Source of the DNA: Clostridium punense
Lineage (GTDB): Bacteria > Bacillota > Clostridia > Clostridiales > Clostridiaceae
Assembly: GCF_017874425.1 (NCBI RefSeq)
Contig: NZ_JAGGLL010000016.1
Location: 1-64,000, forward strand
Direction: 5' to 3'
DNA: 64,000 bases
Positions within the stretch are counted from its first letter, which is position 1, and each line of letters starts with the position of its first letter. Positions 9,798 to 17,503 of this stretch are shown here, in pieces. The notes under the pieces were generated by a model, which did no database searches, was not told the origin of the DNA, and saw only the letters and a program-made list of their open reading frames with translations. Position numbers and translations under genes: made by a program.

Positions 9798-11690
9798 ATG
9801 GGGATAATGGGGTGTTTTGGGGAAGGGAAGCTTATAGGTAAACATAATAGACAAGTAATACTAAAAGATAAGAAAAATTACTATTTAAGTGATGAATATG
9901 AAACTCATATTGTGGAATATATAGGGGATATTGCTAGGGCCATTGAAAAGTTAGATTATGCTCAGTTAATTGAGTCTGAAAGTTTTTATTCAGTAATAGC
10001 AGTAAAACGTGGAATGGTAGAACAATTACTTAAGGATATACCTGAGATAACTAATACGGAAAAAAATCATTTATATACTCTTTCAGACATAGAAAAGGTT
10101 GATAGGCCTTATGATAATAAGGCAATTGATAGGGATGGGGTAACTTTAGATGGAGAGGGGGTTATAGTGGGGATTATTAGCACAGGTATAGATTACTTAA
10201 ATTCAAGGTTTACCACCCAAGATGGCAGAACAAGAATAGTATCAATTTGGGATCAAACTATAGAAGAAAGCTCATTAGCTCCTTCTTTAACTATAGGATA
10301 TGGAACAGAGTTTGATAGTGAACAGATAAACGAAGCCATAAAAGCAAAGAATCAAGGGAGAAATCCATATGATATTGTTCCTCATAGGGATGAAGAAGGG
10401 CATGGAACTTCTATTGCAGGAATTGTTGGTGGAAGAAAATTTGGTGTGGATGATGATTTGGTTAGTGTTGCACCAAAGTGCGATTTCGCCATTGTAAAAT
10501 TAAAAAAGGCTAAACATGTAAATCTACAGGTTAGTGGTATTGGACATACCAATGCAAACATCTACGAAGGTGCTGATATTGGTTTTGCAATTAAGTATTT
10601 AGCCAATCTACAGCGTGCTATTAATAGGCCAATGGTAGTTTATCTACCCTTAGGAACTAACTGTTCAGGACATGACGGAGAGAGTGCTTTAGAAAGATAC
10701 ATTCGTATCTATCAAAGCAGAAGAGGTTTTATTGTGGCTACTGATTGTGGAGATGAAGGAGATGGGAGTACTCACACAAGCGGAACTTTAGCACCAGTGG
10801 GAAAAAGCAAGGTTGTAGATTTGTCTGTAGATCCAGAAGAGACAAACTTTTGTATGACTATTTGGATATCGAGGCCTAATAAGGTATCAATTGGGATAAT
10901 TGCACCTTCAGGGGAACGAGTAGAAACCCTGCCCATGGCATCTTCTGAAGAAGGAGAGGCAGTGGTTAACTTTGCAAATAATCAAGTAAAGGTGGAGGCA
11001 TTTATACAGGAGGAAACTGGAGGAGAGCAAATTTTATTCTTTTATGGAAGTGGAAATATTGGAGGTATATGGCAGTTTACTCTGACTAGTGAATATTCAA
11101 TTGAAGGAAGATACGATTGTTGGCTTCTTCAAAGAAAGCTCTTAAAGGAAAATACCAGATTCCTAAGCCCAGACCCATATATAACTTTAACCACACCAGC
11201 TACTGGAGTAAGCCTCATGGCTACTTCCTACTACAACCAAAGAAGCAATTCTATTGCACCTAAATCAGGAAGAGGATATACAAGAGATGAAAGAGTTAAA
11301 CCAGGAGTTACTGCAGCAGGGGTAGATGTATTAACTGTGGGAAAGGGAGATGCCATGATAGTAGTTCAGGGAGCTGCTGTAGGAGGGGCAATGCTTACAG
11401 GAGCAACGGCACTTTTACTACAATGGGGAATAGTTCAAGGAAATGATAGGAATTTATTCACAGCTAAGGCTGGGAATTATATAATTCGTAGCACAAAGAA
11501 AATTGAGGGAGTAACTTTTCCTAACCAAGAATGGGGCTATGGTATTCTATCTATTAGTAATCTTTCAAAGGTTTTGGAGCAAACTTCTACTAGTAAGCCT
11601 AAAGATGAAAGAAGTTTTAAAGACGAAGAAACCAAGGAAAGTAAAATTTTTGTTCGGATGCCAGTAGAATTATATGAAAAACTGGGATAG
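9798..11690 (+). CDS. Csp-like subtilisin-fold pseudoprotease
   Basis: 630 residues. Prodomain (27-97, YYLSDEYETHIVEY), subtilase core with beta insertion, linker, and tail IFVRMPVELYEKLG. Triad positions: Ser128 (IISTGID) replaces Asp, His202 retained (GHGTSIAG), Ala527 (QGAAVGG) replaces Ser. The oxyanion Asn is Asp319 (CGDEG), so the transition-state pocket is also altered. ATG start, with AGAGGAG upstream. It is the first gene after a terminator and a 270-bp gap, so a promoter for it, the next csp-like gene and the SleC-like gene should lie in that gap. Probably non-proteolytic. Confidence 0.85.
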   Translation: MGIMGCFGEGKLIGKHNRQVILKDKKNYYLSDEYETHIVEYIGDIARAIEKLDYAQLIESESFYSVIAVKRGMVEQLLKDIPEITNTEKNHLYTLSDIEKVDRPYDNKAIDRDGVTLDGEGVIVGIISTGIDYLNSRFTTQDGRTRIVSIWDQTIEESSLAPSLTIGYGTEFDSEQINEAIKAKNQGRNPYDIVPHRDEEGHGTSIAGIVGGRKFGVDDDLVSVAPKCDFAIVKLKKAKHVNLQVSGIGHTNANIYEGADIGFAIKYLANLQRAINRPMVVYLPLGTNCSGHDGESALERYIRIYQSRRGFIVATDCGDEGDGSTHTSGTLAPVGKSKVVDLSVDPEETNFCMTIWISRPNKVSIGIIAPSGERVETLPMASSEEGEAVVNFANNQVKVEAFIQEETGGEQILFFYGSGNIGGIWQFTLTSEYSIEGRYDCWLLQRKLLKENTRFLSPDPYITLTTPATGVSLMATSYYNQRSNSIAPKSGRGYTRDERVKPGVTAAGVDVLTVGKGDAMIVVQGAAVGGAMLTGATALLLQWGIVQGNDRNLFTAKAGNYIIRSTKKIEGVTFPNQEWGYGILSISNLSKVLEQTSTSKPKDERSFKDEETKESKIFVRMPVELYEKLG

Positions 11691-11713
11691 GTTATAGAGG
11701 GAAAGGATGTTGC

Positions 11714-13678
11714 TTGTTAGTAAGAGAAGAGGGGATGAATTTTTTTATGGTCAATAGTAATTTTGACTATGAGGGTTTAGATAAGAAGAAATTGAAGGGA
11801 AAACAGAGTGTTACACAGGAACTAGGGGAAGGCCTGAGGGAGGGTCAGTCTAAATTTCTTCCGGTATATACTAGTGAGGATTATGAGAATTACATTGTTC
11901 AGTACACAGGAGATATTTTAAAGGCTTTAGAACCTTTAAATTACGTTAGAGGTTATGCTTCGGGAGAAAACTACTTTGCTGCCATAGCTGTTAAAAAAGG
12001 GAGAATTCAAGACTTACTTAAGGCAGTTCCTGAGATTGTGAATATAGAAAAAAGTTATCCATTTACCCTTTCAGAGCTTAGGGTGGTGGGTACAGAAACT
12101 TTTGACAATGCTGATTTTCCTAAAAAACCAGAAAGCCTTAATGGTGAAGGCGTAATAATAGGAATTATTGGTACAGGAATAGATTATTTAAATGAAAGAT
12201 TTATGACACAAGATGGAAGCAGTAGAGTTATAGCAATTTGGGATCAAACAATTTATAAAGGACCAACACCTAAAACTATGAGATATGGAACAGATTTTTC
12301 AAAAGATAAAATAGCAAGTGCTGTGGCAATAAAAAGACGAGGTGGGGACCCATATAGCATTGTTGACCATAGGGATGAAGTTGGACACGGAACGGCTCTG
12401 GCTGGAATAATAGGAGGAAGAAGTTTAGGGAATGAAGATACTTTTAAAAGCATAGCACCTCGTTGCGACTTTGCAATTGTAAAGCTTAAAGAGGCAAAGC
12501 AAGCAACCTTAGAAATGAATGGCATTAGTGAACGAAAGGGTCATATCTATGAAAGCACTGATATTGCGGCAGCTGTTGAGTATTTGCATAAACTTCAAAT
12601 TAGTGAAAATAAGGCTATGGTAGTATATATACCACTTGAAAGCAATTGTGGAGGGCATGATGGCCAAACTACTTTAGAGAGATACCTGGATATTTTTAAT
12701 ATGCGAAGAGGATTTGCTATAACATCTACCACAGGGACTGAGGGTGATAAAGGAACTCACACTAGCGGAATACTAGCACAAAAAGGGGATATAGGGAAAA
12801 TAGATGTGGAAGTAGATGAAAAGGATAGATTATTTTGCTTATCTATTTGGCTTACAAGACCTGATAAGGTATCTGTAAATATCATTACACCTACAGGTGA
12901 AAAAACAGGAAAAATAGAAGTGCCTAAAATGGAGGAGGGAGAAATTCAAACAAAGTTAGGGGATAGCCTTATTAAAATTCAATACTATATTCAGCAGGAA
13001 AGCGGTGGAGAGCAAGTAATTATCCTTATAGCTAATAATGTTAAAGGAGGAATTTGGCAGGTTAACCTTATTGGCGATATTGTGGTTAATGGGAGATATG
13101 ATGTTTGGATGCACCAAAAATCTTTGTTAAGAGGGGAAACAAGATTTTTAAAGCCAGACATCTACACAACTTTAACTGTGCCATGTACAGGAAGAAATGT
13201 ACTTTGTACAGGATATTACAATAAAAAAGATGGCATTTTACCACCAGGATCAGGCAGAGGATACACCAGAGATGGAAGAATTAAGCCTACAGTAATTGTT
13301 AATGGTTATAATATTTTAACTACAGGGCTAAATAATTCAGCGATTGTAACCAGTGGAGTTGCCGTGGCAGGAGCTGTACTTACTGGGGCGGTTGCTCTTT
13401 TGCTAGAATGGGGAATTGTAGAAAAGAATGATGCTAACTTGTACTCTTCTAAAATTGCTACCTACTTAATCCGTGGGACTATAAAAAATGAAGGTATAGT
13501 TCACCCAAATCCAGATTGGGGTTATGGCATTTTAACCTGTGAAGAATTATTTAAGAATTTGGGAAGGGTGGAGGAAGGGGTGTGCACAAAGGGCTACTTT
13601 GAAAAGTTTTATCATATACCCACTGAAAATCTATTTTTTAGTATCCCATATGACGCTTTTAAAAGGTTAAAAGCATAA
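11714..13678 (+). CDS. Csp-like subtilisin-fold pseudoprotease
   Basis: 654 residues from a TTG with AAAGGA six bases upstream; a later ATG (residue 8 or 12) is possible. Prodomain (about 51-119, VYTSEDYENYIVQY), subtilase core, tail LFFSIPYDAFKRLKA. Gly153 (IIGTGID) replaces the Asp, His225 is retained (GHGTALAG), Ala550 (SGVAVAG) replaces the Ser, and the oxyanion Asn is Thr342 (TGTEG). It follows the preceding gene by only 23 bp and is followed by the SleC-like gene without a clear terminator, so the three genes probably form one unit. Confidence 0.84.
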   Translation: MLVREEGMNFFMVNSNFDYEGLDKKKLKGKQSVTQELGEGLREGQSKFLPVYTSEDYENYIVQYTGDILKALEPLNYVRGYASGENYFAAIAVKKGRIQDLLKAVPEIVNIEKSYPFTLSELRVVGTETFDNADFPKKPESLNGEGVIIGIIGTGIDYLNERFMTQDGSSRVIAIWDQTIYKGPTPKTMRYGTDFSKDKIASAVAIKRRGGDPYSIVDHRDEVGHGTALAGIIGGRSLGNEDTFKSIAPRCDFAIVKLKEAKQATLEMNGISERKGHIYESTDIAAAVEYLHKLQISENKAMVVYIPLESNCGGHDGQTTLERYLDIFNMRRGFAITSTTGTEGDKGTHTSGILAQKGDIGKIDVEVDEKDRLFCLSIWLTRPDKVSVNIITPTGEKTGKIEVPKMEEGEIQTKLGDSLIKIQYYIQQESGGEQVIILIANNVKGGIWQVNLIGDIVVNGRYDVWMHQKSLLRGETRFLKPDIYTTLTVPCTGRNVLCTGYYNKKDGILPPGSGRGYTRDGRIKPTVIVNGYNILTTGLNNSAIVTSGVAVAGAVLTGAVALLLEWGIVEKNDANLYSSKIATYLIRGTIKNEGIVHPNPDWGYGILTCEELFKNLGRVEEGVCTKGYFEKFYHIPTENLFFSIPYDAFKRLKA

Positions 13679-13850
13679 AAGATATAGAGAGCAAAGATAA
13701 TGCTTGCTTCTAGAAAAGCAACTTACTATAGATTTTATGAAGATAGAATCATAGAGTAAGAAAATAAAGTTAAATCTTATGGCAGGATATTGAACTTTTT
13801 AAATGGGTCTTTCATATAATATTATGAAGCATTTTGTTAAGGAGAATATT

Positions 13851-15323
13851 ATGGCGGATATTGGAAGACTTCAGGTGCAAGCTTTTCGAGGAAATACGTT
13901 AACTCCAGTTAAAGACGCAAGGGTAACAGTTATACCTAGGGAAAGGTATAATAGAGAAACAGCTCAAATACAAACGGATATCTCAGGGCAAACTCAAGTT
14001 ATTGATTTAGTTGCTCCACCAAAGGAGTTATCTCTTAATCCCAACAATACAACTCAGCAACCTTATAGTACTTGTGATGTAATTGTTGAAGCTGAAGGCT
14101 TTGAGAGATTTCAAGTAAATGGGTGTCAAATATTGCCCGACACTGTGGCACTACAAATTTGCAATTTAGTTCCACTTGGCACACCGGGGGGAACTAATCC
14201 GGCACCAGGAGGAAATGCAACCCCTGGAGTTGGAACTATTAATACTGGAGTAGGTGGTGCTGGAGCGACAGGTACAGGAGCTAATACTAATGGTACAAGA
14301 GACTGGTGGGGAAGAGAAGTTATTCAACCTACTGAAGTAATTGAAGTTCCTGCAAATAGATTATTTGGGAATTTTCCACCTAAGATTCCAGAGGACCCAA
14401 ATAAGCCACTACCACCACCACCAAGTGGATTTGTTGTACTTCCTGAGCCAGTAATACCAGAGTTTATTGTGGTTCATGCAGGAGTACCTACAAACACAGG
14501 AGCACCAAATTATACTGTAAGATTTAGAGATTATATTAAAAATGTTGCAAGCTCAGAAATTTATGCAACTTGGGATGAAAAAGCAATAAGAGCAAATATT
14601 TATTGTATTTTATCCTTCACTTTAAATAGAATTTATACAGAATGGTATAGAGGTAAGGGATATAACTTCCAAATAACAAACTCTACAGCTTTTGACCATG
14701 CTTTTACTTATGGAAGAAATATATTTGATAACATCAGCAGAATAGTTGATGAATTATTTACTACTTATATACAAAGAACAGGAGCAAAGCAGCCTTTACT
14801 TACTCAGTACTGTGATGGAAGACAAGTACAGTGTCCTGGATGGCTTACTCAATGGGGAAGTCAAGCTTTAGCAGAACAGGGAAGAACTCCATACCAAATA
14901 TTAACTAATTTCTATGGTGGGAATATTCAATTGGTTCAAGCAAAGCAAGTGTCTGGAATACCACAATCCTTTCCAGGTTCAAACTTAAAGGTAGGAAGTA
15001 CAGGAGCAAATGTAAGAACTATTCAAACTTATTTAAACAGAATAGCTCAAAACTATCCAGCTATACAAAAGGTAGCAATAAGTGGAACCTATGATCAAGC
15101 GACTGCGGATTCAGTTAAGACCTTCCAAAGCATATTCAATCTTCCACAGACAGGGATAGTAGATCTTGCAACTTGGTATAGTATATCCAATATTTACGTT
15201 GGAGTAAGTAAAATAGCAGAGCTAAGAAGAAGTGCTCAGCCAACTTTTGAAACTGCTAGATTTTATCCACCAGTACCCTATGAAGGCATGATTAATGTTC
15301 CAAATATAAAATATCCACTTTAA
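13851..15323 (+). CDS. SleC-like spore cortex-lytic protein with peptidoglycan-binding domain
   Basis: 490 residues; the ATG at 13851 is chosen over an earlier in-frame ATG because AAGGAG lies eight bases upstream. Residues 1-108 match the SleC pre-pro domain (beta-sandwich, SGQTQVIDLVAPP, PYSTCDVIVEAEGF). A Gly/Pro/Thr-rich linker (about 110-200) is longer than in known SleC proteins of about 425-440 residues. Residues 205-365 are a SpoIID-like lytic domain: DYIKNVASSEIYATW holds Glu236 at the position of the SpoIID catalytic Glu, and LTQWGSQALAEQG matches its C-terminal block. Residues 375-450 form a PG_binding_1 domain (LKVGSTGANVRTIQTYLN). In C. perfringens the csp genes lie directly upstream of sleC, as here. 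It would hydrolyse cortex after proteolytic activation, but the neighbouring Csp proteins look inactive. Orthology to sleC itself, rather than a paralogue, is not proven. Confidence 0.78.
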   Translation: MADIGRLQVQAFRGNTLTPVKDARVTVIPRERYNRETAQIQTDISGQTQVIDLVAPPKELSLNPNNTTQQPYSTCDVIVEAEGFERFQVNGCQILPDTVALQICNLVPLGTPGGTNPAPGGNATPGVGTINTGVGGAGATGTGANTNGTRDWWGREVIQPTEVIEVPANRLFGNFPPKIPEDPNKPLPPPPSGFVVLPEPVIPEFIVVHAGVPTNTGAPNYTVRFRDYIKNVASSEIYATWDEKAIRANIYCILSFTLNRIYTEWYRGKGYNFQITNSTAFDHAFTYGRNIFDNISRIVDELFTTYIQRTGAKQPLLTQYCDGRQVQCPGWLTQWGSQALAEQGRTPYQILTNFYGGNIQLVQAKQVSGIPQSFPGSNLKVGSTGANVRTIQTYLNRIAQNYPAIQKVAISGTYDQATADSVKTFQSIFNLPQTGIVDLATWYSISNIYVGVSKIAELRRSAQPTFETARFYPPVPYEGMINVPNIKYPL

Positions 15324-15415
15324 TCGCATTTTAGAAGGTTAATTAATCCGTTTTGGATTGTATTAAATCTCCTTCTAAATTTGCTCTATAGGATCAACTA
15401 ATTTATTATTCCATA

Positions 15416-15454
15416 AAATTCTCCTAAGGAAGGTAGCCTTAGGAGAATTTTTTT
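15416..15454 (+). terminator. Strong rho-independent terminator after the SleC-like gene
   Basis: A perfect 14-bp stem (AAATTCTCCTAAGG / CCTTAGGAGAATTT) with a 7-nt loop is followed by an uninterrupted T-run. It ends the csp-like/SleC-like transcript. Confidence 0.93.
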
Positions 15455-15497
15455 GAGTATTTGTTGTGAAAATAGATTAAAACAGGGATAAAAGATT

Positions 15498-15786
15498 TCA
15501 GTGGTATAGATACTACGTTGCAAATACTGAATTGAGTTGTTCCGTGATGAATCACGGAACTAAATAGAGGTGAGACTGAATTGAATTCATCCGTGCTCCG
15601 ACACGGTATATTAAAGTGAACTGAAAAATTCATAGTATAACTACTACGTTACAAAAACTGAATTGGGTTGTTCTGTGCTGCGACACAGTATGCTGAAGTG
15701 AAATATAGAAATTCGTAGTATAGCTATTGCATTACAAAAACTGAATTGGGTTGTTCCGAATTCCATTCGGAACTAAATAGAGGTGT
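15498..15786 (+). repeat. Four diverged hairpin-bearing repeat units in tandem
   Basis: No convincing ORF here. The flanking text CTGAATTGGGTTGTTC recurs, and each unit carries a hairpin. Unit A: GTTCCGTGAT/ATCACGGAAC at 15539-15560. Unit B: CCGTG/CACGG, loop CTCCGA, at 15591-15606. Unit C: CTGTG/CACAG, loop CTGCGA, at 15673-15688. Unit D: GTTCCGAAT/ATTCGGAAC at 15753-15773. Units A and D share the suffix CTAAATAGAGGTG; units B and C share GAAGTGAA-like text. Between B and C the stem changes by a paired C-to-T/G-to-A substitution that keeps pairing, which suggests selection on structure. Strand and function unknown. Confidence 0.6.
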
Positions 15787-15925
15787 ATAATTTTTCTTTT
15801 TTTACTTATGCTAAGGAGTGAGTCAGTCATAAGCAGGCATTGTACGAAGCTGTTACAATAATTGGGGGTTTTAATGGAGAGAGTTTTCCATTATAATATT
15901 ATAGGTACAGTTTGTATAAGTTATG

Positions 15926-16113
15926 TTAAGCCTAATGCCATTTTGGCAAGGGAGGATTTTTCATTGGGGTGAATCCTAAAGAAACTTATTTTGAATTTTA
16001 AGGCTAATTATAAAGTCAGACTATAATGGAGGACTTGATTAACTTTTAAATTTAAGAAGTCTTTAGGTAGGTTATCTCTTTCCGAACCCGTCAACTAACT
16101 TCCTAGGCATTAA
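15926..16113 (+). promoter_or_regulatory. c-di-AMP riboswitch (ydaO/yuaA type)
   Basis: The leader has the conserved ydaO blocks in order: GGCAAGGGAGGA, GGGGTGAATCC (15966-15976), a middle GGAGGAC block, and CCGAACCCGTCAACTAAC followed by TTCCTAGGC near the 3' end. The ends pair as P1: TTAAGCCTA (15926-15934) with TAGGCATTAA (16104-16113). P1 ends next to the ribosome binding site of the following gene, and I see no terminator between, so control could be translational. In this class the ligand usually turns off genes for wall remodelling, osmotic balance and spore germination. Recognition is by eye. Confidence 0.82.
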
Positions 16114-16128
16114 GAGAGGAGTAAAGAA

Positions 16129-16899
16129 ATGAAAAAGAATGTTTTATGTGTTTTATTGGCTACAGCTCTGTCCATAGGAGTAATGGTTATGGCAGGAGAG
16201 AAGACTTCAGAAAGTAAAGAAGTTAAGCCAGTAGCACAAGTAGAGGCAACTCAAAATCCTAGAGCATCTAGAGGGGGAGCCTTTGATGACAGCTTAAATG
16301 TTAGTGCAGAAGAGGATGGCGAAGCTGAAAAAGCTAGCCAAGGTCATATAGACAGTGAAGTAGCAAAAGAAAACCAAGAAAGCCCTGTAAAAGAGGTATC
16401 AAAAGAGCAAGAAAAACCAAAAATTGAGACTTTAGATTGGTGGGAAGAAGCTCAATACATATTTGAAAGGGGTACAGTAGCAGAGGTTGAAGATGTTTAT
16501 ACAGGTAGAAGGTTTAATATAAAAAGAACCTTTGGGACTAACCATGCAGATTGTGAGGCTTTAACTAGCGAGGATACAGAAATTATTAAAGAAATTTGGG
16601 GTGGTTTCTCTTGGGAGAGGCGACCTATTATTGTGAACATAGAAGGAAGAAGACTTGCTGCTTCTATGGCTGCAATGCCTCATGCGGGAAAAGACTCAGC
16701 ACCAGCCTTAGCTGTTGCAACTAATCTTTCAGCAGGATATGGAACTGGGCAGAATTTAGATTTAGTTAAGGATAATGGAATGGACGGAGTTTTTGATGTG
16801 CATTTTTTAGGAAGTAAAAGGCATAAAGATGGTAATGTTCAAGCAGTAGTTGACCCACAACATCAAGAAGCCATAGAAATTGCAGCAGCTGCAAACTAA
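16129..16899 (+). CDS. Secreted protein of unknown function under c-di-AMP riboswitch control
   Basis: 256 residues. A signal peptide (1-22, KKN start and hydrophobic core) is followed by an acidic, low-complexity segment (about 25-98). The C-terminal globular domain (about 102-256) begins DWWEEAQYIF and contains NHADCEALT (His139, Asp141, Cys142), SWERRPIIV, MPHAGKDSAPA (His185) and DGVFDVHF (His225). The conserved His/Asp/Cys residues suggest a metal site or enzyme, and I recall the same domain in other Firmicute exported and wall-associated proteins, but I cannot assign a reaction. AGAGAGGA precedes the ATG. Its riboswitch and the neighbouring SleC-like gene suggest a role in wall or spore biology (inference). 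Confidence 0.72.
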   Translation: MKKNVLCVLLATALSIGVMVMAGEKTSESKEVKPVAQVEATQNPRASRGGAFDDSLNVSAEEDGEAEKASQGHIDSEVAKENQESPVKEVSKEQEKPKIETLDWWEEAQYIFERGTVAEVEDVYTGRRFNIKRTFGTNHADCEALTSEDTEIIKEIWGGFSWERRPIIVNIEGRRLAASMAAMPHAGKDSAPALAVATNLSAGYGTGQNLDLVKDNGMDGVFDVHFLGSKRHKDGNVQAVVDPQHQEAIEIAAAAN

Positions 16900-16967
16900 G
16901 GTATATGAAAATAAATAACAAGTGAAAATAGACGAGTAGACTGACCTATTTATTTTTTGAAGATGCA
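16900..16967 (+). repeat. MITE-like element, copy 1 (short form)
   Basis: It begins right after the stop codon with GGTATATGAAAATAAATAAC and ends TTTATTTTTTGAAGATGCA. Compared with the 174-bp copy at 62568, both ends match but about 105 bp of the middle are missing. The ends are imperfect inverted repeats. Confidence 0.6.
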
Positions 16968-17012
16968 TGAACTATTTCTAAATAATAAAAATATTAAAGA
17001 GTGTTAAATTAT

Positions 17013-17045
17013 AGAAAATCCCCTGGTGATTCCAGGGGATTTTCT
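17013..17045 (+). terminator. Rho-independent terminator
   Basis: A perfect 14-bp stem AGAAAATCCCCTGG / CCAGGGGATTTTCT with loop TGATT. It terminates the riboswitch-controlled gene. Confidence 0.88.
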
Positions 17046-17132
17046 ACTTTAATATTATTTACAGCTATTATAGATGTCCTAAGTAGAAATTATAGTTAAA
17101 TATGATATGGGAACAAATAAAGGAGGCAATTT

Positions 17133-17313
17133 ATGTTATTTACTGTAAATATTTATCTATAACCCCAATATAAAACGGAAAAGTATCGAATAGTATATAA
17201 ATATAGTATATATTGCCAGTGTGGTAAAGTGTTTTATTAGCCACTAGGAGCCTTAGGAATTTATAGTAGGTGAATATGGAGATACAGCAAATATTATAAG
17301 TACATATAAATAA
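17133..17313 (+). pseudogene. Possible remnant of a small protein gene
   Basis: AAAGGAGG precedes an ATG that runs only nine codons. Coding-like text continues in shifted or stopped frames: IYCQCGKVFY, then a stop, and in another frame VGEYGDTANIISTYK ending at TAA 17311. This could be a decayed small gene. I do not recognise the family and chance is not excluded. The rest of the 17046-17503 gap is AT-rich with nothing assignable. Confidence 0.25.
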
Positions 17314-17503
17314 GTTTTTAATTAGACAATGAAGTAAACAAGCTTACTTGTATTTTCGACGGTATAAAAATAAATTTCAAAGTTTTTGGTGAAAATTCTT
17401 AATATTTTGATTCTATTTTTGTAAATTTGTAGTAAAATATCATATATAAGGCTATTATTTTGGGGTATAGTACGGGTATATACTGAGAATTTTGGGGGAT
17501 GCT

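Noticed and set aside
163-13678. Reading the csp-like genes as active S8 proteases because of the GHGTAIAG and SGxxxAGA motifs
   Set aside because: The motifs around the triad are conserved, but the Asp and Ser positions themselves are replaced in every copy except for the Asp of the copy at 20070.
13700-13725. Terminator between the last tandem csp-like gene and the SleC-like gene
   Set aside because: TTGCTT/AAGCAA is a short hairpin without a T-run, so co-transcription remains more likely.
15498-15786. CRISPR array
   Set aside because: Units are diverged, of unequal length and contain no constant-length spacers; no cas genes in the window.
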